Origin: CAZCVI01 sp964502145
GTDB lineage: Bacteria; Acidobacteriota; Aminicenantia; UBA2199
Direction: 5' to 3'
DNA length: 64,000 nt
Assembly (NCBI GenBank): GCA_964502145.1
Contig: CAZCVI010000017.1
Span: forward strand, 35,644 to 99,643
Shown one piece after another: positions 7,619-17,022 of this stretch. The stretch's first letter is position 1, and each line of letters starts with the position of its first letter. The notes under the pieces were generated by a model. The model was given only the letters and a program-made list of their open reading frames with translations. It had not been told where the DNA came from and did not search any database. The position numbers and the translations under genes were made by a program.

Positions 7619-9232
7619 TTAAGAATTTAATACTTGGTGGCAGAACTTTTCCAAACGGTCGCGATTAATGGTTTCACCAACAGAAAATTGGAACTCCCGT
7701 ACTTTTCCTTGATTTAATTGTTCAAGAATGTTTCTGGCTTCCAATTCAGCTTTGTCCTCTTCACCTTGCTGTTTTAAGATACGCAAGATTTTCTCCCTGG
7801 CTAAAACATAGTCCTGATGAATAAAAAGAATCTTGCGGTACTGGTTAACTGCCTCTTTGTAATCACGTTGCGACTCATAATACCGCCCCAACAAAAAATG
7901 CACCTCAGGAAAAATAGGGAACTGTTCCTGAATCTGGGCGACTAAAACCAATAAGTCAGATGTGAGATTGCGATTGGCCAGACTGGTCATTTTTAACAAC
8001 AATGCGGTTTTATTGTTAGGTTCGGCAATCAAGACTTCATGCAACAGGCTATTGGCCTTCTGATAATCGCCCAACTCGACCATTAATGCTGCTTGCTCTA
8101 ACAAAATCCGCATCCAATCAGCAATGGTAGCAAAAAGATTGGCCTCTGGTTCTGGCGCTACCTGCGATACAGGCGTGGGATGGATTGGTTGGAATGACTG
8201 CGGCTCAACTACGGGTGCAACATTACTATTTTCAAACCCAGGGCCTTGGGGAACTGGTCGTTTTAAGGGTGTGGACACATTGGCTTTATCACTGACACCT
8301 ACGGAACTACGATCTTTGGTAGCTATCTCAGCGGCACTTTTTTTGCGGTAAATATAAGCTCGATCAAACATCATCAATTGGAACTTATCGGAGATATCCC
8401 ACAAGGTTTCAGAGGGCCCAAGGAATAGGTAACCGTTATCATTCAATAGATTATAGAAAGAATCAATAATGCGGGTGGTGGTTTCTCTATTAAAATAAAT
8501 CAATACATTGCGGAAAAATATGATGTCCGGCCTACCGAAAAAATTCAGCTTAAAAGGCTCGGCGAGATTCAAATGGGCGAATTGAACATGGGTCCTGACC
8601 TCCTCGCTGACCTGGAACCGATCTACATGGCACGGTTCGAAATAATGCTTGAGAATGAATTGGGGTACTTTAGCCAGAGTCCGGCCACTGTAAATACCTT
8701 TCTTGGCCAAATACAACATCTCATCGCTGATATCGGTGCCAAGCACTTTGAGGTTAAAAAGACGTCTCACCTCGGGTATTTCCAAGAGTGTGATCACAAT
8801 ACTGTACGCTTCCTCCCCGGAAGAAGAACCGGCAGACCAAATACGAAGGTCCCCACCTTGACGGGTGCGCACTAATTCGGGAACCACGACCTTTTCGAGA
8901 ATATCAAAGTGCTCCTGTACCCTGAAGAAAAAAGTTTCATTGATAGTGATAAAGTTAATAAGCTTTTTCCATTCAATGGATTCCATGGAACCGGCAGCCA
9001 AACGCTGGTAATAACGGGAAAAAGAATCTTCACCTATATCTTCCATACAAATGATAAGAATCGGTTTTAATTCTTTCCGTTTAATTTGATCAAAAACAAT
9101 GCCACTTCTTTTCTCCACGAGATCAACTATCTTGCTTTCCAAAAGAGAGGTGTAATCATCAATGAGGAAAAAACTACCGGGAGATGAAGCTGGAAAAAGC
9201 ATTCGTTCAGGGTCTTTAAAAATAGAACTCAT
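7619..9232 (-). CDS. CheR-type MCP methyltransferase with C-terminal TPRs (WspC-like)
   Basis: The protein has 537 aa. The N-terminal helical CheR domain includes 'ETFFFRVQEHF', followed by the SAM-binding motif 'IWSAGSSSGEEAYS' near residues 131-144, and 'DIIFFRNVLIYF' and 'GYLFLGPSET' later in the Rossmann fold. A Pro-rich linker (about 300-365) leads to TPRs (about 370-500). The family transfers methyl groups from SAM to receptor glutamates, and the CheR-TPR fusion is the form found in Wsp systems. It is the last gene of the operon. Its ATG overlaps the stop of the diguanylate cyclase (ATGA), implying translational coupling. Confidence 0.93.
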   Translation of the reverse strand: MSSIFKDPERMLFPASSPGSFFLIDDYTSLLESKIVDLVEKRSGIVFDQIKRKELKPILIICMEDIGEDSFSRYYQRLAAGSMESIEWKKLINFITINETFFFRVQEHFDILEKVVVPELVRTRQGGDLRIWSAGSSSGEEAYSIVITLLEIPEVRRLFNLKVLGTDISDEMLYLAKKGIYSGRTLAKVPQFILKHYFEPCHVDRFQVSEEVRTHVQFAHLNLAEPFKLNFFGRPDIIFFRNVLIYFNRETTTRIIDSFYNLLNDNGYLFLGPSETLWDISDKFQLMMFDRAYIYRKKSAAEIATKDRSSVGVSDKANVSTPLKRPVPQGPGFENSNVAPVVEPQSFQPIHPTPVSQVAPEPEANLFATIADWMRILLEQAALMVELGDYQKANSLLHEVLIAEPNNKTALLLKMTSLANRNLTSDLLVLVAQIQEQFPIFPEVHFLLGRYYESQRDYKEAVNQYRKILFIHQDYVLAREKILRILKQQGEEDKAELEARNILEQLNQGKVREFQFSVGETINRDRLEKFCHQVLNS

Positions 9233-10728
9233 AGGGAAACAACCTTATTCTTACCGCTACGTTTAGCCTTGTATAAACGGGAATCGGCGATTTTTACGAG
9301 TTCCAGTTCATTGTTCTTGCTTTCCAGGTCGCTGATATCTGCCAGACCAATGCTGACGGTAACGGAAATAATTTCACCGGTCATGGTTTTGAAACGGTTC
9401 TCTTCCACTTGTTGGCGGATCCGTTCGGACACGGTCTGTGCTTTATCCTTGCCAGTTTCAGGCAATATCAGAATAAACTCTTCACCACCATACCTGCCGG
9501 GTAAATCAACCTTGCGCAAACTATGCATGATGATCGCGGAGAGTACTTTTAACACGATGTCACCGGAAAGATGGCCGTGGGTGTCATTGATCTTTTTAAA
9601 ATCGTCGATATCAATCATAACAAGACTTAAAGAGCTGCTGTAGCGAATAGATTTATTAAATTCGTTTTTAAAAATCTCCATGATATAACGGCGATTATAC
9701 AATTGGGTCAAACCGTCAATCACGCTGAGACTCTTAATACGATTATGCATGGATATGGTGTCAATGGCCGTGGAAATATAAGGAACCAATTTTTCCAGCA
9801 ATTGTTTCTGCTGTAATGACACGGTAGACATATGGGGATGGTACACATTCACCAGTCCGAGGGTCACATCGCGGCACCGTAAGGGCAGGCTGTAGATTAA
9901 ATTGGGATCAAAATCCACGTCATCCACGGTGGTTTCCAGTACCAGTCGCTGGTCCTGGATTTCCACCTCGATATTAAACTTGGTCAGATCACTGTTAATA
10001 GCCAAGGCGAGGTCTTCCAATGATTGGTACTGGTAGATTTCCAATAACTTTTGGGGCATGGGCTTGCTTAATTTGATACTTAAGAGAACACAATTCTCAT
10101 CGGAAAAAATAATAAAACCAATGATATAATTATCAATGGCTTTATCCAAGATATCCAGAATAGAGGATAAGGTCTCGGAAATTCCAGTGAGGGTGACGGT
10201 AACCTGGTTGATTTCATTGATGAGGGTCATTTGGAACAACCGGCTATCCATATATAGGTTCAGTTTTTCCATGATGCGAAAGGCATTCACTTCTTCGGCA
10301 GGGGCTTTTTGGGCCACGGCAGGGTTCCGGTCGGCATATTTTAATAGGAGTTGGTCAATAGCATCCAATAATTCCTGGGGTTTGAAATCTTTGAGCAGAT
10401 AGAGATCAGCCCCGGTTTGATAGCCCCAGAATATGGAACCGCTACTATCCCTGGAAGTTAAAATAATAACGGGAATGTTTTGGGTAGCGGGATCATTCTT
10501 AAGCAGACGACAGACTTGGTAGCCGTTCATATTGGGCATCTCAATATCGGAGATAATCAAATCGGGATAATGGGCAAAGGCGATTTCAGCGGCACGAATG
10601 CCATCTTCAGCAATCAATACACTGTATCCCGCTTCTTTGAGAATATCTTCCAACATCATGCGCATGGTGGGACTGTCGTCGGCAATCAAGAGGGTTTTAT
10701 TTTTTATTTTTATGGGATTCTCTTCCAT
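9229..10728 (-). CDS. REC-GGDEF response regulator, diguanylate cyclase (WspR-like)
   Basis: The protein has 499 aa from ATG 10728, chosen for the AGGAG site; a longer frame upstream reads into cheB. The receiver domain (residues about 10-125) has acidic pocket Asp17/Asp18, phospho-acceptor Asp61, Thr91 and Lys113. A middle region (about 180-330) looks GAF-like. The GGDEF domain (about 335-499) has the intact active site GGEEF at 414-418 and the inhibitory RxxD (RKVD, 405-408) five residues before it. It should therefore make c-di-GMP from GTP and be product-inhibited. It lies between cheB and cheR, four bases after the cheB stop, which fits the output protein of this chemosensory operon, phosphorylated by CheA. 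Confidence 0.95.
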   Translation of the reverse strand: MEENPIKIKNKTLLIADDSPTMRMMLEDILKEAGYSVLIAEDGIRAAEIAFAHYPDLIISDIEMPNMNGYQVCRLLKNDPATQNIPVIILTSRDSSGSIFWGYQTGADLYLLKDFKPQELLDAIDQLLLKYADRNPAVAQKAPAEEVNAFRIMEKLNLYMDSRLFQMTLINEINQVTVTLTGISETLSSILDILDKAIDNYIIGFIIFSDENCVLLSIKLSKPMPQKLLEIYQYQSLEDLALAINSDLTKFNIEVEIQDQRLVLETTVDDVDFDPNLIYSLPLRCRDVTLGLVNVYHPHMSTVSLQQKQLLEKLVPYISTAIDTISMHNRIKSLSVIDGLTQLYNRRYIMEIFKNEFNKSIRYSSSLSLVMIDIDDFKKINDTHGHLSGDIVLKVLSAIIMHSLRKVDLPGRYGGEEFILILPETGKDKAQTVSERIRQQVEENRFKTMTGEIISVTVSIGLADISDLESKNNELELVKIADSRLYKAKRSGKNKVVSL

Positions 10729-10732
10729 GGTA

Positions 10733-11806
10733 CTACTCCTGAATAATTTTAAAAATGGCACGGGTAATATCATCGAGGGGCAGGACAGCCTGAACACCCT
10801 GAGCATCAATAGCCGCTTTGGGCATTCCAAAGATCAGTGAGGTGGCTTCATCTTGGGCAATAGTATAGGCACCGTTATCGTACATTCGTTTCATGCCCAG
10901 GGCACCATCACTGCCCATGCCAGTTAATATAACACCGATGGCCTTATCGCGCAAGTTTTTACCGACGGAATCAAAAAGGCTGTTCACAGAAGGTTTGAAT
11001 TCACCCCACAGCGGGGCTTCTTTATTTAAAATAATGGTGTTTTCCGCGCTGATTTCCATCTGCACATCATCGGGGGCGAGGTATACGATACCACCTTTAA
11101 CAACTTCACCGATACGGGGAATCTTTACTTTTAACGGGGTGGTGGTGCCCAACCAATCGACAAAACTATCTATGAAACCGGCGGTTATATGCTGCACCAA
11201 AACAATACCCAGGGGAAAAGTAGCGGGCAAACCGGACAGGATTTTTTTCAAGGCCATGGGCCCGCCAGTGGACGCACCAATGGCCACTAGTTTATAGCGG
11301 TTCAGTCCGGTAGAACTAACGGGGGCTCCGGTAGGGATAGGCTGGGGCAAGGTGAACCCATTCTCACGGGTCTTCAACTTCCCCCGGATATGGGGAATCA
11401 CTTTGATCCGGGAAAGCATTTTAAGCTTCTTTACCAGGGTATTGGCCACGGCATCGAATCCAGCTTGGGTGATATCGGGTTTGGACATATTATCCAAGGC
11501 ACCCAGGGCGATGGCTTTAAAACTGGTGTATTGCTCACTTTTATCAATGGCACTGGAGAAGATCAGGATGGGCGTGGGATGATAGGCCATGATATACTCG
11601 GTGGCCTCGAAACCATCCATTTTGGGCATCTGGACATCCATGGTGATAATGTCGGGTTTCAACTGGGCGGTGAGTTCAATGGCTTCCTTGCCGTCCACGG
11701 CTTCCCCCACAACGCGCAGTTCAGGGTCACTGGCAAAAATATCTTTTAAAATACTGCGGACCAACGCGGAATCATCGACAATTAATATATTGACAATAGT
11801 ACCCAT
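10733..11806 (-). CDS. cheB: CheB-type receptor methylesterase/deamidase
   Basis: The protein has 357 aa from ATG 11806 (AAGGAG ahead). The receiver domain has phospho-Asp57 in 'TMDVQMPKMDG'. A linker (about 125-165) follows. The catalytic domain has Ser in 'GASTGGP', His in 'VLVQHITAGF' and Asp in 'GMGSDGALG', the family triad. It removes methyl groups from, or deamidates, MCP glutamates and is activated by phosphorylation from CheA. As in other Wsp-like sets, it would reset the receptor (WspF role). Loss of this step is known in pseudomonads to raise c-di-GMP. Confidence 0.95.
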   Translation of the reverse strand: MGTIVNILIVDDSALVRSILKDIFASDPELRVVGEAVDGKEAIELTAQLKPDIITMDVQMPKMDGFEATEYIMAYHPTPILIFSSAIDKSEQYTSFKAIALGALDNMSKPDITQAGFDAVANTLVKKLKMLSRIKVIPHIRGKLKTRENGFTLPQPIPTGAPVSSTGLNRYKLVAIGASTGGPMALKKILSGLPATFPLGIVLVQHITAGFIDSFVDWLGTTTPLKVKIPRIGEVVKGGIVYLAPDDVQMEISAENTIILNKEAPLWGEFKPSVNSLFDSVGKNLRDKAIGVILTGMGSDGALGMKRMYDNGAYTIAQDEATSLIFGMPKAAIDAQGVQAVLPLDDITRAIFKIIQE

Positions 11807-11895
11807 GGTTTTTCTCCTTATCAAATGAAATCAACGGTCATGTTAAATGATGTTTCTAATTTAACATCACTGTTCATCACTGTTCAGTATTGCGG

Positions 11896-14262
11896 TCAAC
11901 CGACAAAACGTTTGACTATTTTCAGCATTTCGGTATCATTAAAATCCTGTTTTTGCAGCCAGGCATTCACACCGAGATTAATGCCCCGCACTTTATCTTG
12001 TTCGCGGTCCACTGTACTCAATACAATCGTCGGAACATCGACATATTCAGCAATCTTTTTAATGTTTTCAATCATTTCAAAGCCGTCCATTTCGGGCATT
12101 TCAATATCGGCAAGAACAAGATCAAAACGTTGAGCCAGGGCTTTAGTATAGCCATCAAGGCCATTGATACCGGTGACAACATCGTAACCCGCGCTCTCCA
12201 ATAAATTGCGCTCCATTTCCCTGACCAACAGCGAATCGTCAACAACCAAGATGCGCCGTTTCCCCGATTTCCTGGGTTTAAAGGGGCTGATAATCTTTAT
12301 TTTTTTGGAAAACTCATCGGAGCTGACAATGTCATGGATATCCAATACGATATGAAGCTCGCCTTTATCACCGACTACCATACCATAAACATATTTCCGT
12401 TTGCCCAGGAATTTGCCGAGGTCTTTGATAATCACCTCGGCCTCGCAAATAATTTCGTCGACAATAATACCGATTTTTCTATCGGTGGGTTTGGGTAGGA
12501 TCATAAAAACGGGTTGTTTGCCTATACCGGTGGTATCACCCTTTAGCACCTGGTTCAATTTGGCGACAGTATAGATTTCATCGTTGTATACGACGACGGA
12601 ATAGTCGGTTTTTTCCTGGATATCGCCGGGTTTGAGTTTGATGATACGACGAATAAGGTTACCGGGCACGGCATAGGTATTGCCCTCTTCCTTAATATAG
12701 GTGACCTTGTTGGTAAAGATAGAAACAGGGAATTCCATGAGACAAGTGGTGCCCATGCCCGGTTCGCTAGCAATGGACACATTGCCGCCGAACTGATAGG
12801 TAATTTTCTTGACAATGGACATGCCAATACCACGGCCACTGATATCGGAAACATTCTCGGCGGTAGAAAAATCAGGTAAAAAAATGAAATCAAAAATCTC
12901 GCTATCCTCCAGGCGACCAATTAATTTTTTATCCACCAGACCGCGTTCCACAGCCTTCTTCAAGATCAGGTCCTTATCAAGACCATTGCCATCATCGCTG
13001 ATTTTTATTTCGACGTGGTTACCTTTTTTATTGGCCTCAATAATAATGGTACCGGTGGCGGGTTTGCCTTTTTTCTCCCGCACCTGGGGCAGTTCGATAC
13101 CATGATCGCAAGCATTACGGACCAGATGGATGAGGGGTTCATTGATCTTTTCAATGACAGTCTTGTCCAATTGGGTATCCCCACCGCGCAGGTAGATGCG
13201 AATCTTTTTGCCAGTACGGTGAGCATAATCGCGGACAAAGCGGGGATAAATATTAAAAATAGCGGAAAGCGGGGTCATTTTCATATCGAGTAAATTATCG
13301 TACACATCCCGCAACGCATTTTCAAAGATAGAGAGATTCACCTGGTAATCTCGCTCGTATTCCTGAATCTTTCTAAAAAAAGTATCGACGATATTATCGA
13401 CATTATTGAGGGTCTCAATATGGGCCTGGGAATGAAACGAATCAGTGCCACCCAGTTTTAAGGTCTGCCACTCCTTGCGTAGTCCACGGGTGAGGCGTGA
13501 CAATTCCCTGAAGTTAAACAATACATTATTGAAAAAATAACGCTTGGAAAGTAAATCGGTGACCTGGTTGATAGCGGTTTCCACCTGGATGCTATCCACC
13601 TTGAGGTGGGCTTTTTCCATGCCGGGAGATTTTATACCTGAAGGTGTTGCCTTGGATTCAGCACTCTCGGATTCAATAGGTGTCGGTTCGGAGAGCGGGA
13701 CAGGGGATATTTCCTGGGGCGGTGGTGGAACGGTCACCTTTTCCTGGGTGGCTTGGGGCCAGTGGCTACCGGGAATCTTTTTCTGGTATTTATTTTTGAG
13801 AACATCCAGGTCCAGTTTAAATTTCTTCTTGATTGGGCCCTCTTCCACGGGTTGTACCTTTTTTTCCGTGGCTATTATCTTGCCCGCGATTACTTGCTGC
13901 AATTGTTCAAGCAGTTCTTGGTCGGGTATTAGCGGTTGTTTGCTTTGGGCGACTGCCAACAATGCCGAGACACCGTCTATTCCTTTATAAAGAACAGTCA
14001 TCACCTCGTCGCTCACCTGGATACGCTCGCTGTTCAACTGGATAAACGCCTCTTCCATGAGGTGCGCGATCTCGCTGATCTCTTTTAAGCCCACCATTCT
14101 GGAACTGCCCTTGATAGTATGCATATCGCGTTGAATACCCAGAATAGGTTCCTTGCGGCGGGGATCGTTTTCCAGTTCCGCCATGTTGGCCTGGATGGAT
14201 TCCAGCTTTTCTTTGGCTTCCATGAAAAACTGATCAAGAAATTTCGATATATTAAGGGCCAT
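11896..14262 (-). CDS. cheA: Hybrid CheA histidine kinase with C-terminal receiver (WspE-like)
   Basis: The protein has 788 aa. The Hpt domain has phospho-His48 in 'DMHTIKGSSR'. A Pro-rich linker (about 150-225) is followed by a dimerisation helix pair, then the HATPase domain with N-box 'HLVRNACDHGIE', G1 'DDGNG' and G2 'GRGIGMSIV'. The CheW-like domain (about 515-650) docks to CheW and receptors. The C-terminal REC domain (about 665-788) includes 'ILVVDDS' and 'LADIEMPEMDG'. A CheA with an attached receiver is typical of WspE and FrzE, not of classical flagellar CheA. No P2 CheY/CheB-binding domain is obvious. The ribosome site is weak. A 90-base gap separates it from cheB. Confidence 0.95.
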   Translation of the reverse strand: MALNISKFLDQFFMEAKEKLESIQANMAELENDPRRKEPILGIQRDMHTIKGSSRMVGLKEISEIAHLMEEAFIQLNSERIQVSDEVMTVLYKGIDGVSALLAVAQSKQPLIPDQELLEQLQQVIAGKIIATEKKVQPVEEGPIKKKFKLDLDVLKNKYQKKIPGSHWPQATQEKVTVPPPPQEISPVPLSEPTPIESESAESKATPSGIKSPGMEKAHLKVDSIQVETAINQVTDLLSKRYFFNNVLFNFRELSRLTRGLRKEWQTLKLGGTDSFHSQAHIETLNNVDNIVDTFFRKIQEYERDYQVNLSIFENALRDVYDNLLDMKMTPLSAIFNIYPRFVRDYAHRTGKKIRIYLRGGDTQLDKTVIEKINEPLIHLVRNACDHGIELPQVREKKGKPATGTIIIEANKKGNHVEIKISDDGNGLDKDLILKKAVERGLVDKKLIGRLEDSEIFDFIFLPDFSTAENVSDISGRGIGMSIVKKITYQFGGNVSIASEPGMGTTCLMEFPVSIFTNKVTYIKEEGNTYAVPGNLIRRIIKLKPGDIQEKTDYSVVVYNDEIYTVAKLNQVLKGDTTGIGKQPVFMILPKPTDRKIGIIVDEIICEAEVIIKDLGKFLGKRKYVYGMVVGDKGELHIVLDIHDIVSSDEFSKKIKIISPFKPRKSGKRRILVVDDSLLVREMERNLLESAGYDVVTGINGLDGYTKALAQRFDLVLADIEMPEMDGFEMIENIKKIAEYVDVPTIVLSTVDREQDKVRGINLGVNAWLQKQDFNDTEMLKIVKRFVG

Positions 14263-14281
14263 GTTATTAAATTCTCAGGGG

Positions 14282-15958
14282 TTACTGGACGATTTTATTC
14301 CATTCCTTGGCGTTGATATCAATGGTCAGCACCCCGACAAAAGTGCTGGTTTCATCGAATACACTGACGGAAACACTGAAGGTATCTTCGCCGGTCAGAA
14401 GGGATTTATAGACATCGGATATATAGGGAATACGAGATTGAGAAGCATTCACAAACCAGTTGCGATTGGAGTAATCGGTCCCGACGCGCAAGACATCGTT
14501 GGTGTTTTTATCGGATAACAAGGCCCATGAAAACATTTTGGCCTCTTTATCGGCGATATAGATCAGTTCGATAAAGGGGTTTTCCTCCAGCACACGATGC
14601 ATTAATTGCTGGTGGAGGCGTTTATCCATCCGGTATATTTCTGGTTCTGCGGCAATGTTGCGAATTTTGAAACCGAGGCATAAAGGCGAGTCAATAATGG
14701 CCTGCTGGGTCAGTAATTGCAGGTTAAGAGCCAGAGCATTTAATTTCTCCAGTTCGCCGGAGGATTTTTTCAGTTCTTGGGCCTGGACCTTGGTGACCTC
14801 GGTGACATCCTTGAGCGTTAAGACGATCTGGTCGCTGGCACTACGCTGTTGTTGGGTAGCGATTGAGATTTCACTGGCATTTTGCGATGTTTGACCCACG
14901 GACTGGGTGATATCAATCAGATTTTTGACAATCTCCTGGGCTGTGCGGTTGACATTGGAGGTCAATTTATTTCCTTCATCAATGGACAGGATGGTGGTGT
15001 TGATCGAGTTCTGGAACTCTTCAATGATGGTGCGTGTGGACTCGGCATTTTCGCGGGCGCTTTCAGCCAGACGGCGGACTTCTGCCGCCACGACGCCAAA
15101 CCGCTTGCCAAATTCACCCGCAGCCACGGATTCAATAGTGGCATTTAATGCCAATAAATGGGTCTCGTTGGCAATATCATAGATAATATCCATTACTTTT
15201 TGGATTTGTTTCGACTGGGTGCCCAGTACCTGGGTTTTCTGGGAAATCTGATTCATCTTGGAATCAATGGTATCTATAGCATGAATGACATTATTAATTA
15301 GATCGTACCCATCTTTGGAAGATTTATCGGAATAGTCGGCCTGGTTGGCCACTTTATTGGAATTCTCGGCAATTTGGGCAGCAGTACGGGCCAATTCTTC
15401 CATGGTAGCGGTAATTTCAGCGACGCTACTGGCTTGTTGCGAACTACCACTGGCCTGGACATTGCTGGTCTCAACCAATCGTTGGATAGAGCGTACCAGA
15501 TCAAAAGAGATGCGCTGGTTCTGCATGTTGGCAGATTTGATCTCCTCGGAAGCGCTTCTCAGGATAGTGAGTAACTCATCGTACTCGCCGATGCGAAATG
15601 TCTCGTTTTCCGGCAACTTGATTTTACGGGTGAAATCCCGCTGGCGGAGACCGTCCATCGCCTCTTTGAGCAGTGGTTGGTAGAGCTGAAAAGAACCCAG
15701 GAAAAGATTGAGTTTTTCCTTTACCAGCCTGAGCCGGGCCACGTCATCTTTGGCGATAGCGGTTAATGCAAACAGCAGCAAACCAGTGCTGAGTGCGCCG
15801 CCAATAATCAATACCCAGAGGGTATGTTGCGAATAAATGGCAAAAACAAAAGTGGCTGCCAAAAGCAAAAATGAAAGACCAATAAGGATAAATTTTCTCC
15901 TTAAATTCTCAATGGTCATGGACTGTAGATGTTGGGTTAATTCCTCGATAATCCCCAT
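14282..15958 (-). CDS. Methyl-accepting chemotaxis protein with C-terminal sensor domain
   Basis: The protein has 558 aa with an AAGGAG site before ATG. Two adjacent transmembrane helices (about 23-43 and 47-69) are joined by only a few residues, so there is no periplasmic sensor. The MCP signalling hairpin follows, with the tip 'GKRFGVVAAEVRRLAESARE' near residues 288-307. After it, residues about 430-558 resemble a Cache/PDC-like module ('DYSNRNWFVNASQSRIPYIS', 'VSVSVFDETSTFVGVLTIDI'). Ligand sensing would thus be cytoplasmic and downstream of the signalling helices, the reverse of most receptors. It fills the WspA position in the operon. Confidence 0.9.
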   Translation of the reverse strand: MGIIEELTQHLQSMTIENLRRKFILIGLSFLLLAATFVFAIYSQHTLWVLIIGGALSTGLLLFALTAIAKDDVARLRLVKEKLNLFLGSFQLYQPLLKEAMDGLRQRDFTRKIKLPENETFRIGEYDELLTILRSASEEIKSANMQNQRISFDLVRSIQRLVETSNVQASGSSQQASSVAEITATMEELARTAAQIAENSNKVANQADYSDKSSKDGYDLINNVIHAIDTIDSKMNQISQKTQVLGTQSKQIQKVMDIIYDIANETHLLALNATIESVAAGEFGKRFGVVAAEVRRLAESARENAESTRTIIEEFQNSINTTILSIDEGNKLTSNVNRTAQEIVKNLIDITQSVGQTSQNASEISIATQQQRSASDQIVLTLKDVTEVTKVQAQELKKSSGELEKLNALALNLQLLTQQAIIDSPLCLGFKIRNIAAEPEIYRMDKRLHQQLMHRVLEENPFIELIYIADKEAKMFSWALLSDKNTNDVLRVGTDYSNRNWFVNASQSRIPYISDVYKSLLTGEDTFSVSVSVFDETSTFVGVLTIDINAKEWNKIVQ

Positions 15959-15962
15959 ATGT

Positions 15963-16310
15963 TTACTCCTTGTAAGTATTCTGGTTGTTCATTTGTAAAA
16001 AACCATGGCTAAGCATGCCGTAAATTCCTTTTTCGGCAATCACGAAACCCGCGAAAATAATCCGGGTCAAGCATCCTTTAAGAAATCGGTTCAAGGGGTG
16101 TGTTTTTCCTTGGAAGGTCACTGTTTTGACCACGCGGCCTACCGGTAACACCCGCCCGTTTTTGAATACGATGCCCAGTGGGGAGCACCCTGGTTCTGCC
16201 AGGAAGCAGTGGTGGTCAAGTGTCTCATTGGCCAGGGTCACCACTTTGGACACGTCTTTCACGTCCACGCACACGTGGCAATCGTTCATTTGAATCAACA
16301 GTAGCTCCAT
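15963..16310 (-). CDS. Small CheW-like scaffold protein
   Basis: The protein has 115 aa. The middle part 'SPLGIVFKNGRVLPVGRVVK' resembles the CheW core 'lGvv..rG.vlPVvDl', and residues 1-30 could be the first CheW strand pair. It is shorter than a normal CheW and has unusually many Cys and His (CHVC, DHHCFL). Its ATG overlaps the cheW stop by one base, and the MCP starts 4 bases after it, so it is part of the operon. Wsp systems carry two CheW proteins, and this could be the second, degenerate one. A different role cannot be excluded. Confidence 0.5.
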   Translation of the reverse strand: MELLLIQMNDCHVCVDVKDVSKVVTLANETLDHHCFLAEPGCSPLGIVFKNGRVLPVGRVVKTVTFQGKTHPLNRFLKGCLTRIIFAGFVIAEKGIYGMLSHGFLQMNNQNTYKE

Positions 16311-16801
16311 CAGTCTGCTTTATAGGTTTCGATAAATTTAATAATATCGACCACACCCAGGACTTCTTTTTCGTGGATATATTCACCGCTGATAAATTCA
16401 TTTTCCAGGACGCGGGTGGTATCCGTTTTGATTTTACTCGAATCTATTTCACGGGAATCAATCACTTTATCCACGGTGAAACCAACTTTGATTTCCTGGA
16501 ACTTGCAGATCACGAATTTCCGGTCAGCATATAGTCCTTGGTCCGGCAATTTAAGGGCCTTTTTTAAATCCACTATGGGTACGATTTCCCCGGCAAAATT
16601 GGACACTCCCGAAACAAAGGGGAGGGTATCGGGCAAGGGGAATATTTCCAGGGGGTTGATGATTTTGGAAATAATGGCCAGATTGATCAGGTATTTCTCA
16701 TTATTCAAATACACCAGTAGATAGTGGGTAAGGATTGATTCCTCGACTTTTTCAACGGCTTGTTCATCGCTTTCAAAGCGTATTCGTTCTTCCTGGTTCA
16801 T
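16310..16801 (-). CDS. cheW: CheW coupling protein
   Basis: The protein has 163 aa. After about 25 charged residues comes a canonical CheW domain: 'HYLLVYLNNEKYLINLAIIS', 'PFVSGVSNFAGEIVPIVDLK' and 'VGFTVDKVIDSREI'. It links the receptor to CheA. It is the first gene of the minus-strand chemosensory operon, behind a good sigma70 promoter. No clear ribosome site lies ahead of the ATG. Confidence 0.93.
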   Translation of the reverse strand: MNQEERIRFESDEQAVEKVEESILTHYLLVYLNNEKYLINLAIISKIINPLEIFPLPDTLPFVSGVSNFAGEIVPIVDLKKALKLPDQGLYADRKFVICKFQEIKVGFTVDKVIDSREIDSSKIKTDTTRVLENEFISGEYIHEKEVLGVVDIIKFIETYKAD

Positions 16802-16831
16802 AGTTTATCCATAGTTTATCGCTCTTTGTAT

Positions 16832-16860
16832 ATTTTAGCAATTTCCCAAAGGGAAGTCAA
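16832..16860 (-). promoter_or_regulatory. Sigma70 promoter of the chemosensory operon
   Basis: On the minus strand TTGACT and TAAAAT are separated by 17 bases, about 30 bases ahead of cheW. The spacer holds the palindrome TTCCCAAAGGGAA, and TTTGGGAAA recurs near 16889, so a DNA-binding regulator could act here. Confidence 0.6.
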
Positions 16861-16973
16861 AGAATAATTTACAATAATTCTTATTTTGGGAAAGAGATAA
16901 AGTAAGCGATGTAAGCCGCCCCTTCTATTTTTTGCAAATTGTGGCTATGTCGCTCAAAAAAATGACAAATGGC

Positions 16974-17002
16974 TTGACATTTCTTTTTCGATATGTTAAT
17001 CA
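16974..17002 (+). promoter_or_regulatory. Sigma70 promoter of the HU gene
   Basis: TTGACA, a 17-base spacer and TAATCA end about 20 bases before ATG 17023. It would drive the HU, Usp and dprA genes, which are nearly contiguous. Confidence 0.55.
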
Positions 17003-17022
17003 AATCATATGGGAGTTTATAA

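Noticed and set aside
10731..10830. 34-codon upstream extension of the REC-GGDEF protein
   Set aside because: It runs into cheB in another frame; ATG 10728 has a proper AGGAG and begins the receiver domain normally.
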